From NCBI GenBank assembly GCA_017936785.1, contig JAGBEV010000057.1:1-64000 (forward strand): a DNA stretch of 64,000 bases. Reading direction: 5' to 3'. Both the position numbers and the translations under genes were made by a program. A model generated the notes under the pieces. That model was given only the letters and a program-made list of their open reading frames with translations. It did not search any database and was not told the origin of the DNA. This stretch comes from Lachnospiraceae bacterium. GTDB taxonomy: Bacteria > Bacillota > Clostridia > Lachnospirales > Lachnospiraceae. This document shows positions 28,346 through 37,306 of the stretch, in pieces. Within the stretch, counting starts at the first letter, position 1, and every line of letters begins with the position of its first letter.

Positions 28346-28738
28346 ATGAAGTGCTTAGCATGCGGTAAAGACAGTGTGGGGGAATTGTGTAATGCGTGCA
28401 TTCGCTCCGAAGAAGTGAAATATTCTAAGGACTGGGTGTATAAGGAAGGCCTTTTGATGAAAAAGACAGAGGATTTTAAGGTGGTCATATCTACCATGCG
28501 TGTTAGTGGGAAGTTCGCCATTTGTGACAATACTTCAGGTATGAACGCACGTCTGGATAGTGCATCACACTACATCAAAAATGTAAAAGGGATAGTTTCA
28601 GCTACTTATAATAAAAAAGAATGTATAGCAATTGCCATAGAGAATTCGGCAACGGGCATGAAGAGATTTCTTCTTATGCCGATGTTTGATGGCAATAAAG
28701 CCGATCTGGAAGCGGCTATTAAAGCCTGTCAGGGCTGA
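28346..28738 (+). CDS. Small protein with N-terminal zinc-binding Cys motif
   Basis: This is a 130-residue protein. It starts MKCLACGKDSVGELCNACIRSEE, four Cys in two CxxC pairs typical of a zinc ribbon. The remainder is a mixed alpha/beta region (MLMKKTEDFKVVIST and KGIVSATYNKKECIAIAIEN) that I do not recognise. The frame extends 17 codons upstream, but GAAGGAGAAGGAGAG precedes the ATG at 28346. A possible promoter (TTGTAT, 16 bases, TAGAAT) lies at about 28240-28267. It ends at a good terminator and is probably monocistronic. Confidence 0.78.
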   Translation: MKCLACGKDSVGELCNACIRSEEVKYSKDWVYKEGLLMKKTEDFKVVISTMRVSGKFAICDNTSGMNARLDSASHYIKNVKGIVSATYNKKECIAIAIENSATGMKRFLLMPMFDGNKADLEAAIKACQG

Positions 28739-28764
28739 TCAGTAAATGTGTTATGGGGAAAAGG

Positions 28765-28803
28765 GGCTGTTGTATTTAGAAATCGAATACAACAGCCTTT
28801 TAA
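28765..28803 (+). terminator. Rho-independent terminator
   Basis: GGCTGTTGTATT pairs perfectly with AATACAACAGCC across a nine-base loop and is followed by TTTTA. Confidence 0.88.
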
Positions 28804-28888
28804 TATGGGCGTTATCTCGTTTTTTTGCATAATTCTCATATTAAAGCTATAATAATGAAAAGTATGTTTGGAAAAAGGAGCATTTCCC

Positions 28889-30034
28889 ATGAAAGCATTG
28901 ATTTTATCCTGTAATACAGGAGGAGGGCACAATTCTGCCGGACTGGCAATGAAAGAGCGCATTGAGGCAGAAGGCGGAGAGGCATATTTTTTTGATTATC
29001 TGACCTTAGCAGGAAGAAAGGTATCACGGATTGTAGGGAATGGCTATGTTAATCTGGTACAGAAGACACCTGTGCTGTTTGGGCTGGTTTACCGGCTGGG
29101 TGCTATAGTAAGCAGAATAACCAAACGTTCACCGGTCTACTATATCAATGGAATGATGGCAAAATATTTGAATAAGTTTTTGGAGATCAATGATTTTGAT
29201 GTTATCATTATGCCCCATTTATATCCGGCGGAGACCATTACCTATATGAAGAGAAAGGAAATGCCCCTGCCCCTTACAATTGCCATCGGAACGGATTATA
29301 CCTGTATTCCTTTTTGGAGTGAGACAGAATGTGATTATTATATGATTCCCCATGAGGAACTGACAGATGAGTTTATTTCGGGAAAAATCACAAAGGATCA
29401 GTTATATTCTTCCGGAATTCCCGTATCCATGAGATATACGGAGAATATTGACAAAGAGGATGCAAAAAAGGAATTGTACCGGGAACTGGATTTATCAAAG
29501 GCGGATAAAGAGAGGCTGCTGTTGGTAATCGGAGGAAGCATGGGAGCAGGAAATCTAAAGGTGCTGACCCGGGTCATTTATTTGCTGAAAAAGCGAAAAG
29601 ACAGGATCATTGTCATCTGCGGAAGTAATGAGAGAATGAAAAGACGGCTGGAACATATTTTCCGAAAAAGGGAAAGTGTAACTATTTTAGGAAAAACTGA
29701 TGAAATGCCTTTGTTTATGAAAGCGGCAGATGTGATCTACACAAAGCCCGGCGGATTGACATCTACGGAAGCTGCGGTTGCAGGAAGTGCGCTGGTTCTT
29801 ACGACACCGATTCCCGGTTGTGAAACAAAAAACCGCCGCTTTTTTGGCAGACATGGGATGTGTGTCAGCGGAAGGAATCCTTATGCACAGGCAGCAGCCG
29901 GTTTACGTATATTGAACAATCATGAAAAGATTGATCAAATGATATACAATCAGCACAATGCCATACCTCAGGATGCGTCCTTGAGAATTTATCAGTTTAT
30001 AGAGGCAAAACTGAGGGAAAGGAATGATATATAA
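28889..30034 (+). CDS. MGDG-synthase-like glycosyltransferase (GT28), probable diacylglycerol glucosyltransferase
   Basis: This is a 381-residue protein. The N-terminal domain has LSCNTGGGHNSAGLAM, the MGDG-synthase signature, and the C-terminal GT28 domain has LLVIGGSMGAGN and the donor-binding KPGGLTSTEAAVAG. Relatives (UgtP type) transfer hexose from UDP-sugar to diacylglycerol at the cytosolic membrane face. The start is moved seven codons into the open frame because AAAAGGAG sits seven bases before 28889. It overlaps plsY by one base (TAATG), which places glycolipid and phospholipid synthesis in one transcript. Confidence 0.88.
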   Translation: MKALILSCNTGGGHNSAGLAMKERIEAEGGEAYFFDYLTLAGRKVSRIVGNGYVNLVQKTPVLFGLVYRLGAIVSRITKRSPVYYINGMMAKYLNKFLEINDFDVIIMPHLYPAETITYMKRKEMPLPLTIAIGTDYTCIPFWSETECDYYMIPHEELTDEFISGKITKDQLYSSGIPVSMRYTENIDKEDAKKELYRELDLSKADKERLLLVIGGSMGAGNLKVLTRVIYLLKKRKDRIIVICGSNERMKRRLEHIFRKRESVTILGKTDEMPLFMKAADVIYTKPGGLTSTEAAVAGSALVLTTPIPGCETKNRRFFGRHGMCVSGRNPYAQAAAGLRILNNHEKIDQMIYNQHNAIPQDASLRIYQFIEAKLRERNDI

Positions 30035-30654
30035 TGCAAAAAGCAGGCATGATCATTTTGGGGTATTTCCTGGGAAGCATTCTTTTTGGGGAGATCTTTT
30101 TGAAATCTATAAAAAAGAAGGATATAAGAGAAGCGGGGAAGGATGGAAACCCCGGTACATTCAATGCTTTTGCTGCAGGAGGAATGGTTTGCGGTATCTT
30201 AACTCTGCTCTGTGATATGGGAAAGGGAATACTGCCTGTGGCGCTGTATCTGAAATGTAATGGAAGACAGACAGGTGACTGGATGCTGACATTAGTAATG
30301 GCAGCTCCGGTGCTGGGTCATGCCTTTCCGGTCTATAAGGGATTTAAAGGCGGAGGAAAAGCAATTGCCGTTAGCTTTGGCTCACTATTGGGATTTTTTC
30401 CCGATCTGGTTCCCGCATTGATTCCGGCAGCATTTTATTTGATTTTTTCAGCATTCCGCATCCAGCCCCATGGAAAAAGAAGCATTCTGGCTTATGCCTG
30501 TACGATGATACTGTCTTTGGTTTTGGTCAAAGATCTGGTGGTAAGATTTGGCATGATGCTGATCAGCGTTATAGTGATTTCAAAACATCTGCCAGAGCTG
30601 TGGGAAAACTTTACAGAAGTTTTTTGTAAAACAAAATCCGACAGAAAAAATTAA
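30034..30654 (+). CDS. plsY: Acyl-phosphate glycerol-3-phosphate acyltransferase PlsY-like
   Basis: This 206-residue polytopic membrane protein has five or so transmembrane segments. Loop motif 1 is GNPGTFNAF (usually SGN-G-TN), loop 2 GHAFPVYKGFKGGGKAIA is the strongest signature, and the glycine-rich turn fits the catalytic motif. It acylates glycerol 3-phosphate with acyl phosphate, starting phospholipid synthesis. The first loop lacks the canonical Asn-Ile-Gly-Ala-Thr-Asn pattern (NPGTFNA instead), so it may be a divergent paralogue. It is translationally coupled to the upstream glycosyltransferase. Confidence 0.86.
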   Translation: MQKAGMIILGYFLGSILFGEIFLKSIKKKDIREAGKDGNPGTFNAFAAGGMVCGILTLLCDMGKGILPVALYLKCNGRQTGDWMLTLVMAAPVLGHAFPVYKGFKGGGKAIAVSFGSLLGFFPDLVPALIPAAFYLIFSAFRIQPHGKRSILAYACTMILSLVLVKDLVVRFGMMLISVIVISKHLPELWENFTEVFCKTKSDRKN

Positions 30655-30733
30655 GGTATAAAATGCCTTCATTTACAAATAATACTATCACGAAATAAGT
30701 GACAGAATGTTTGATAGATGGAGGAATTTTAAT

Positions 30734-31279
30734 ATGAAAGCCACAGGTATAGTCAGAAGAATTGATGATCTGGGACGTATTGTTATCCCAAAAGAAATCA
30801 GAAGGACATTACGCATCAGGGAAAGTGATCCCCTGGAAATTTTTACCGGAAGAGAAGGAGAAATTGTTTTAAAAAAGTATTCCCCTATAGGAGAAATGAG
30901 TTCCTTTGCAAAACAATATGCAGAAAGCCTTGCCCAGGTTTCCGGCAAAGTTGCCCTGATTGCTGACAGGGATCAGTTTATTGCAACAGCAGGAGGCGGA
31001 AAAGCCTTTAATGGCAAGGGGTTAAGCCGCCATCTGGAAGATGCGCTGGAGAGAAGAGAAACGATTTTAGCAGGTAAGGGAGAAAAACAGTTTTTGGAAA
31101 TCGCATCGGAAATAAAGGATGCTTATGAACAGGAAATGATTGCTCCCATTATCTGTGAAGGCGATGTGATCGGTGCCGTTATTTTACTGGAGACGGAAGA
31201 TAAGAGCAAAATGGGTGAAGTGGAAAAGAAATTGGCACAATCTGCTGCGGCTTTTCTGGGAAGGCAGATGGAGCAGTAA
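30734..31279 (+). CDS. spoVT: Stage V sporulation regulator SpoVT-like (AbrB family)
   Basis: This is a 181-residue protein. An N-terminal AbrB swapped-hairpin DNA-binding domain spans about 1-50 (MKATGIVRRIDDLGRIVIPKEIRRTLRI). A C-terminal GAF-like domain spans about 55-178 (IADRDQFIATAGG, MIAPIICEGDVIGAVIL). Length and architecture equal SpoVT, the late forespore regulator in Bacillus. GGAGG before the ATG at 30734 fixes the start; the frame is open nine codons further up. It is its own transcription unit, ending at a strong terminator. Confidence 0.93.
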   Translation: MKATGIVRRIDDLGRIVIPKEIRRTLRIRESDPLEIFTGREGEIVLKKYSPIGEMSSFAKQYAESLAQVSGKVALIADRDQFIATAGGGKAFNGKGLSRHLEDALERRETILAGKGEKQFLEIASEIKDAYEQEMIAPIICEGDVIGAVILLETEDKSKMGEVEKKLAQSAAAFLGRQMEQ

Positions 31280-31300
31280 TAAAATATGAAAAAAACGTGA

Positions 31301-31328
31301 AAAATGGAGTGGGATACTCCATTTTTTT
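31301..31328 (+). terminator. Terminator after spoVT
   Basis: AAAATGGAGT pairs perfectly with ACTCCATTTT around a five-base loop, followed by TTT. Confidence 0.9.
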
Positions 31329-31378
31329 CTATTTTATGATACCATTATAGCAATGGATAAAAATAAATGGTGGCTGAT

Positions 31379-34219
31379 ATGAAAAATTGTATGATGAAAA
31401 CAACCTTGAGGGAAATAAAAAGCAGTTTTGGAAGATATATGGCGATTATGGCGATCGTAGCCCTGGGCGTAGGGTTTTTTGCAGGTCTGAGAGTTACCAC
31501 ACCTGTAATGGTCAGGGCAGGAGATCAGTATACAGAGGAAAATGCTTTATATGATTATCGGTTATTAAATACGCTGGGATTTGAGGAAGAGGACGTTGAT
31601 GCCTTTATAAAGGATGAAAAGGTGGCGGCGGCAGAAGGCAGCATCAATGAAGATTTTATTTGCGGAACGGAAACCGGAGAAGCTTATGTAATAAAGGCGC
31701 ATTCCCTGACACAGAATATCAATCGTGTGGTTTTAAGGGAAGGACGTCTGCCGGAATCGGATGATGAATGTGTACTGGATAACCGTGCAAGAGATCTGGC
31801 AGGACTGACAGAGTTAAAGCCGGGGGATAAGATTTCTCTGGATGAAAGCAATGATGAAGATACTTTTGATGCTTTTACATATGATTCTTATACTGTTGTT
31901 GGTTTTGTGGATTCACCCTATTATCTGAACTATGAAAGGGGAACATCCAGACTGGGAAGCGGTAAGGTAAGTGCTTTTATCTATATGCCCATAGGCGGCT
32001 TTACAGCAGAATACTATACGGAGATTTTTGTGACGCTCAAAGGGCATGAAGAGCTGTTTTCCGACCAATATGATCAGTTAGTTGAAGATCATGAGAATGT
32101 AATAACGGACATTTGTAAGACACAGGCAATGCGCCGTTACGATTCTATTATGGAAGAGGCTTTGGGAGAACTGGATGATGCGCAAAAGGAACTGGATGAT
32201 AAAAAAGCAGAGGCGGAAGAGGAGTTAGCAGATGCCTATGACGAGCTGGTACAGGCACAGGAAGAACTGGATGATGCCAAAGCAAAATTAGATACACAGG
32301 AAAAGCAATTGAATGCGCAGGAAAATGAACTGCTTTTAATTCCGGAGGCAATGAGACCGGCGGAAGCGGTTGCTGCTGTTCAAAGTGGCAGAAATCAGAT
32401 AAAGAATGCAAAAGCTGAAATGAAAGATGCACAGCAGGAAATCGATGATGGCTGGATGGAATATGAAGATGCGCAGGCAGAATTTGATGAAGAGATTGCA
32501 GACGCCCAGGAGAAAATTGATGATGCCAGAAAAGAAGTTGATGATATAGAGGAGCCGGATAGCTTTGTGCTTACAAGGGACAGCAATATAGGTTATGTGT
32601 GTTTTGAAAATGATTCGGATATTGTGAGATCCATATCTGCCGTATTTCCTCTGTTTTTCTTTTTGGTGGCAGCTCTGGTGTGTATGACAACTATGAACCG
32701 TATGGTGGAGGAGCAGAGAACCCAGATCGGAGTGTTAAAGGCATTAGGCTACAGTGGTGCCAGGATCATGGGGAAATATATTTTCTATGCAGGCAGTGCG
32801 GCGGTCGCAGGCGGCGTTCTGGGATTTTCTTTTGGCAGTTATCTGTTTCCCAAGGTAATCTGGTCAGTTTATGATATCATGTACGGTTTTGCGGAAGTGG
32901 AATATTTATTTGATATTCCGTTGTTCCTTATATCCATGGCAGCCGCCCTTCTTTGTTCTGTGGGAGCTACTTATTTTACATGCAGGGTAGAGCTTATGAG
33001 CACGCCTGCGGATCTGATCCGCCCCAAGGCTCCTAAAGGAGGAAAAAGAATCCTTCTGGAACGGATTACATTTCTCTGGAACAGACTGAAGTTTTTGCAA
33101 AAGGTATCCATACGGAACCTGTTCCGATATAAAAAACGTTTTTTCATGATGGTCGTGGGAATCGGAGGATGTACAGCTCTTTTGGTAACAGGTTTTGGCA
33201 TTAAAGACTCTATTGGAGGAACAGTAGGACAGCAATATGATCATATACAGCTCTATGATGTGCTGGCTTCTTTTGATAAAGAGCTGACAGAGGAGCAGGT
33301 AGAAACATTAAAAGAAGAGACAGAAGAGGTTTCCGATGGATTTGTCCGCATCAGAGAGGAAACAGTCAATCTGCAGACCGGTAAAGGAGATAAGGGATGC
33401 ACTCTGGTGGTTCCTGAAAGTACAGAAGATCTGGGAGCATTTCTGGATCTGCATACATCTGGGGGTGAGCATATTGAGTATCCGGGAACCGGCGAAGCCG
33501 TACTCACAAGAAAGATGTCTGAGAAGTACAATTTAAAGGTAGGAGATACGCTGACTTTCAGGGATGATGATATGAATACCTTTACCTGTACCATCAGCGG
33601 AGTCTGTGAGAACTTTGTATACAATTATGTATATATCAACAGGGAAACTTATGAGCAGACTTTATCAGAAGAACCGGAATTTGCCCATGCATTTTTCAAA
33701 ATTAAAGAAGGAATGGATCTCCATGAAGCTGCTGCTGTGATCACTGAGGCTGACCATATCAGTGGGGTAACGGTCAATCAGGACTTCAGGGATCGTTTTG
33801 ACAATATGATCAAGAGCCTGAATTATATTGTTTTGTTGGTCATTATCTGCGCAGGAGCTTTGGCATTTATCGTATTATACAACCTGACCAACATCAACAT
33901 TACAGAACGAATCCGGGAAATCGCAACCATTAAGGTTCTCGGTTTCTACCCAAATGAAACTGCTTCTTATGTATTCAAGGAAAACTTCGCCCTGACAGGA
34001 ATCGGAGCTGCCGTCGGTCTTATACTGGGAATCTATCTCCACCGGTTTGTCATGTACAACATCGATATTGATGCCATAACCTTTGATGTGCACATAACTT
34101 CCATAAGTTTCCTATTAAGCTTCCTTATTACTTTCCTGTTCACTGCCTTTGTTGATGTGGTCATGTATTTCAAACTGGACCGTATCAATATGGTAGAATC
34201 TTTGAAATCTATAGAGTAG
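31379..34219 (+). CDS. FtsX/MacB-type ABC transporter permease with internal coiled coil
   Basis: This is a 946-residue protein with two FtsX-type permease units. The first transmembrane helix is at about 17-38 (YMAIMAIVALGVGFFAGLRV). A long extracytoplasmic region follows, with an acidic coiled coil at about 250-390 (ELDDAQKELDDKKAEAEEEL and similar heptads). There is a three-helix bundle at about 420-540, a second N-terminal helix near 590 (MVVGIGGCTALLVTGFGI), and three C-terminal helices after 810. Such proteins act as mechanotransmission or lipid/peptide permeases with a separate ATPase. No ATPase gene lies nearby. ATG at 31379 is preferred (weak GGTGG); 31367 is possible. Confidence 0.87.
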   Translation: MKNCMMKTTLREIKSSFGRYMAIMAIVALGVGFFAGLRVTTPVMVRAGDQYTEENALYDYRLLNTLGFEEEDVDAFIKDEKVAAAEGSINEDFICGTETGEAYVIKAHSLTQNINRVVLREGRLPESDDECVLDNRARDLAGLTELKPGDKISLDESNDEDTFDAFTYDSYTVVGFVDSPYYLNYERGTSRLGSGKVSAFIYMPIGGFTAEYYTEIFVTLKGHEELFSDQYDQLVEDHENVITDICKTQAMRRYDSIMEEALGELDDAQKELDDKKAEAEEELADAYDELVQAQEELDDAKAKLDTQEKQLNAQENELLLIPEAMRPAEAVAAVQSGRNQIKNAKAEMKDAQQEIDDGWMEYEDAQAEFDEEIADAQEKIDDARKEVDDIEEPDSFVLTRDSNIGYVCFENDSDIVRSISAVFPLFFFLVAALVCMTTMNRMVEEQRTQIGVLKALGYSGARIMGKYIFYAGSAAVAGGVLGFSFGSYLFPKVIWSVYDIMYGFAEVEYLFDIPLFLISMAAALLCSVGATYFTCRVELMSTPADLIRPKAPKGGKRILLERITFLWNRLKFLQKVSIRNLFRYKKRFFMMVVGIGGCTALLVTGFGIKDSIGGTVGQQYDHIQLYDVLASFDKELTEEQVETLKEETEEVSDGFVRIREETVNLQTGKGDKGCTLVVPESTEDLGAFLDLHTSGGEHIEYPGTGEAVLTRKMSEKYNLKVGDTLTFRDDDMNTFTCTISGVCENFVYNYVYINRETYEQTLSEEPEFAHAFFKIKEGMDLHEAAAVITEADHISGVTVNQDFRDRFDNMIKSLNYIVLLVIICAGALAFIVLYNLTNINITERIREIATIKVLGFYPNETASYVFKENFALTGIGAAVGLILGIYLHRFVMYNIDIDAITFDVHITSISFLLSFLITFLFTAFVDVVMYFKLDRINMVESLKSIE

Positions 34220-34263
34220 TATGTGATAATAAACAGAACATAGTGATTGGTATATAAAAAAGT

Positions 34264-34300
34264 TGGCACTAAGATTGGAATCTTTCCAAGCTTAGTGCCA
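34264..34300 (-). terminator. Terminator of the UMF1-pncB unit
   Basis: TGGCACTAAG and CTTAGTGCCA form a perfect 10-bp stem enclosing TTGGAA/TTCCAA. On the minus strand it is followed by ACTTTTTTAT. It may also stop the converging permease transcript. Confidence 0.85.
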
Positions 34301-34320
34301 TTACGTTATTTGGTATGTTG

Positions 34321-35775
34321 CTATTCCGCTCCCATGCGGTCCAGCAGCTCGATCTTAATGTCATACAATTTTTTAGACAGATCCACATAAACCTTATGAG
34401 GATTTACCAGTCTTCTGGTTTCCGGCCACAAGGTTTCAAGCTCCTGCCTGCAATATTCCCTGATTTCCATAACCTTAGGAGATTCGTAAACACATTCTCC
34501 GTTTTTGAAAACAGGAACCATCATTTCTCTCATGGTGTATGTGCCGCCTTTTAATTTGGTCTTTTTCCAGGGCTCAATAGGATCAAAGAGCATCAGATCA
34601 TCATCTTCATCAAATTTTTCATCTACAAGACAGATCAAATCCGCTTTTACTTTGCCGGAATCCTTTTCATAAATACGATAAATAGTTTTATTTCCGGGAT
34701 TGGTAACTTTTTCCGTATTTTCGGAAAGCTTGATCTTGGGAATAAACTGACCGTCAGCACCCTTTACAGCAGCCAGTTTATAGACGCCGCCAAAGGAAGG
34801 GCAGTCCTTTGCAGTGATCAGGTGTGTTCCAACACCCCAGGAAGTAATGGCTGCGCCCTGAACCTTTAAGGAATCGATCAGATACTCGTCCAGATCGTTA
34901 GATGCAGATATGATCGCATCAGGAAAACCGGCTGCATCTAACATTTTGCGGGCTTTTTTGGAAAGGTAGGCAAGGTCTCCGCTGTCCAGCCGGATGCCGT
35001 AGTTTTTTAATTCCATACCGGAATCCCGCATTTCCTGAAATACCCGGATCGCATTGGGAATACCGGATTTTAAGGTGTCATAAGTATCTACCAAAAGCAG
35101 ACAGGCATTGGGATAAATTTCTGAGTATGCCTTAAATGCTGTATATTCATCCGGAAAACTCATGATCCAGCTGTGTGCATGAGTTCCTTTTACGGGAATA
35201 TCAAAAAGCTGTCCTGCAAGCACATTGGATGTGCCGATACATCCGCCGATCACTGCTGCGCGGGCGCCATAGATACCTGCATCAGGACCCTGTGCCCGGC
35301 GGAGACCGAATTCCATGATTCCGTCACCTCTTGCGGCAAAGCATACTCTGGATGCTTTGGTGGCGATCAGGCTTTGATGATTTACGATGTTTAGGATTGC
35401 AGTTTCCACAAGCTGAGCCTGCATGATGGGAGCGATCACTTTGACCATGGGCTCTCTGGGGAACATAATGCTTCCTTCCGGAATCGCATAAATATCGCCG
35501 GTAAACTTAAAATCCTTCAGATAATCCAAAAAGTCCTCATCAAATAAATTCAGGCTGGCAAGATAATCAATATCTTCTTTAGAAAAATGAAGATTTTTGA
35601 TCAGGTTGATAACCTGCTCCAAGCCTGCACAGATGGAATAACCGCTGCCCATGGGGTTATTGCGGAAAAAGGCATCAAAAATAACGGTTTCATTCTGGTC
35701 TTTGTTGCGGAAATAGCCCTGCATCATGGTCAACTCATAAAGGTCTGTCAGCAGAGTCAGATTCTGTCTGTCCAT
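34321..35775 (-). CDS. pncB: Nicotinate phosphoribosyltransferase
   Basis: This 484-residue enzyme makes nicotinate mononucleotide from nicotinate and PRPP with ATP, the salvage entry to NAD. The N-terminus LLTDLYELTMMQGYF is the family signature. FGLRRAQGPDAGIYGARAA, GTHAHSW and GIRLDSGDLAYLSK line the active site. The ATG directly follows the UMF1 transporter's stop codon (TAAATG), and its RBS GGAGGAAAA lies inside the transporter's last codons, so the pair is translationally coupled. Confidence 0.95.
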   Translation of the reverse strand: MDRQNLTLLTDLYELTMMQGYFRNKDQNETVIFDAFFRNNPMGSGYSICAGLEQVINLIKNLHFSKEDIDYLASLNLFDEDFLDYLKDFKFTGDIYAIPEGSIMFPREPMVKVIAPIMQAQLVETAILNIVNHQSLIATKASRVCFAARGDGIMEFGLRRAQGPDAGIYGARAAVIGGCIGTSNVLAGQLFDIPVKGTHAHSWIMSFPDEYTAFKAYSEIYPNACLLLVDTYDTLKSGIPNAIRVFQEMRDSGMELKNYGIRLDSGDLAYLSKKARKMLDAAGFPDAIISASNDLDEYLIDSLKVQGAAITSWGVGTHLITAKDCPSFGGVYKLAAVKGADGQFIPKIKLSENTEKVTNPGNKTIYRIYEKDSGKVKADLICLVDEKFDEDDDLMLFDPIEPWKKTKLKGGTYTMREMMVPVFKNGECVYESPKVMEIREYCRQELETLWPETRRLVNPHKVYVDLSKKLYDIKIELLDRMGAE

Positions 35776-37032
35776 TTATTTTTCCTCCAAATTCTCTGCT
35801 TTCATGATTTTTTCAGATTTGCAAAGGAAGCAGAAACCTGTTGCAAATAATACTATTAGTGATAATACACCATATTTGGAACTGTGTAAAAAGAAAGCAC
35901 ATGCCGAAATGATCAAAGGACCAAAAAAGTCTGCAAATTTGCCGAAAATATCAAAGAATCCAAAATATTCGCTGGATTCCTTTTTGGGGATCATTTTACC
36001 AAACTGGGAACGGGATAGTGCCTGGATACCACCCTGGCAGATGCCTACACACAAGGCAAGAATCCAGAATTCCAATGCTGTATCCAGACCATATCCAAAG
36101 GCGCAGATACCCATATAAAGTATGATGTAGACTTTCATTACCCGGATGGTGCCGAACCTTTTGGCAAAGGAAGCGCTTAAAATGCTGAAGGGGAAAGCTA
36201 CGATCTGGGTTAAGAGCAGGGCTAAAACCATCTGAGTGGAATCAATGCCCACCTCTCCGCCATAGGTAGTTGCCATGGATATAATGGTGTAGACTCCGTC
36301 AATATAGAAAAAGTATCCCAAAATGTAAAATAACAATTTCCTGTCACGGCGCAATTTGAGGAATGTCACACCCAGACGTCGGAATGAGTGTGAAATTACA
36401 TGTTTTTTCGGTTTCAAATAATGGGTTTGTTTTACGTTTTTCAGAAGGGGAATGGATAAAACAAGCCACCAGACCATAGTGATAATGAAAGAAAGCTTGG
36501 TAGCAGTAACTGTATCCAGACCAAAAGGAGTCAGAAGAATCAGAAGGATTCCGATGACAAAGGGGATACAGCTTCCGATATAGCCGCAGGCAAAGCCCAT
36601 GGAGGAAATGTAATCCATCCGCTCATCTGAAGTCACATCGATCAGCATGGCATCATAGAAAATATTACAAGCTGCATAGCCGATACGGGCGATGATGATA
36701 CAGGATAGAAAAGAAATCCAGCCGGGAGCAAAGATCATTGCTAAGCCGCCTAAAATGCCCAGCCCCAGAAACCAGCCAAAGATCCGCTTCTTCATATTCT
36801 GGTAATCTGCCAATGCGCCTAAGATAGGAGAAAGGCATGCCAGAATCAAAAGTGCCACAGAGGTGGTTGTGCCCCAAATAGAGGTAGCATGCTCCGGTGC
36901 CACATTTGCTGCATCTGCAAGAGAACGGAAATAAATCGGTATGGTGGCTGTTAAGATCATGGTAAAGGCGGAATTTGCCACATCATATAAGATCCAGCTT
37001 ATTTCATGTTTGGTCAGTTTGGTTTTTTCCAT
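35776..37032 (-). CDS. UMF1-family MFS transporter, candidate niacin importer
   Basis: This 418-residue membrane protein has about twelve transmembrane segments. ISWILYDVANSAFTMILTATIPIYF is the UMF1 (Atg22-like) signature, and MFS loop residues appear at LADYQNMKKRI. The C-terminal half has GGIQALSRSQFGKMIPK, another UMF1 mark. The substrate is not known from sequence. Because the gene abuts pncB and shares its promoter, uptake of nicotinate or a related pyridine is the simplest inference; nucleobase or amino acid export is an alternative. Confidence 0.88.
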   Translation of the reverse strand: MEKTKLTKHEISWILYDVANSAFTMILTATIPIYFRSLADAANVAPEHATSIWGTTTSVALLILACLSPILGALADYQNMKKRIFGWFLGLGILGGLAMIFAPGWISFLSCIIIARIGYAACNIFYDAMLIDVTSDERMDYISSMGFACGYIGSCIPFVIGILLILLTPFGLDTVTATKLSFIITMVWWLVLSIPLLKNVKQTHYLKPKKHVISHSFRRLGVTFLKLRRDRKLLFYILGYFFYIDGVYTIISMATTYGGEVGIDSTQMVLALLLTQIVAFPFSILSASFAKRFGTIRVMKVYIILYMGICAFGYGLDTALEFWILALCVGICQGGIQALSRSQFGKMIPKKESSEYFGFFDIFGKFADFFGPLIISACAFFLHSSKYGVLSLIVLFATGFCFLCKSEKIMKAENLEEK

Positions 37033-37067
37033 AAATTCTCTTTCCGGGAAACGTAAAGCTTCCCTTT

Positions 37068-37096
37068 ATTTTATGCTTTTTGACATAAGGTGTCAA
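37068..37096 (-). promoter_or_regulatory. Promoter with overlapping palindromic operator for UMF1-pncB
   Basis: On the minus strand TTGACA and TAAAAT are 17 bases apart. The -35 is half of a perfect palindrome, TTGACA-N5-TGTCAA (37080-37096). A second, looser repeat AGACAG...CTGTCT lies upstream at about 37108-37132. This is the layout of a repressor site; a NAD-pathway regulator such as NiaR is a candidate. Confidence 0.65.
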
Positions 37097-37221
37097 TACA
37101 ACTGACAAGACAGCTGCAGCCTTTTCCTGTCTGTGTCTATCGGTTGTATATTCTGTTTATTATTAGTAGTATATCATTGGGGAGTTATTTAGACTATAAC
37201 TAATATTTGCAAAAAAAGTAA

Positions 37222-37273
37222 AAATATCGGTCAGATTTGTAAAGGGAGGGTAAAATAAATCTGACCGATATTT
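37222..37273 (-). terminator. Terminator of the MATE-kinase operon
   Basis: AAATATCGGTCAGATTT (37222-37238) and its exact 17-bp complement (37257-37273) enclose an 18-base loop. On the minus strand the stem is followed by TTACTTTTTTT. Confidence 0.85.
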
Positions 37274-37306
37274 GTTGGTTAGAACAAGATATTAGAATTT
37301 GGGGCT

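Noticed and set aside
37222-37273. Considered as a regulatory operator because of the 17-bp perfect arms
   Set aside because: The 18-base loop, position right after the kinase stop and the minus-strand T run fit a terminator better.
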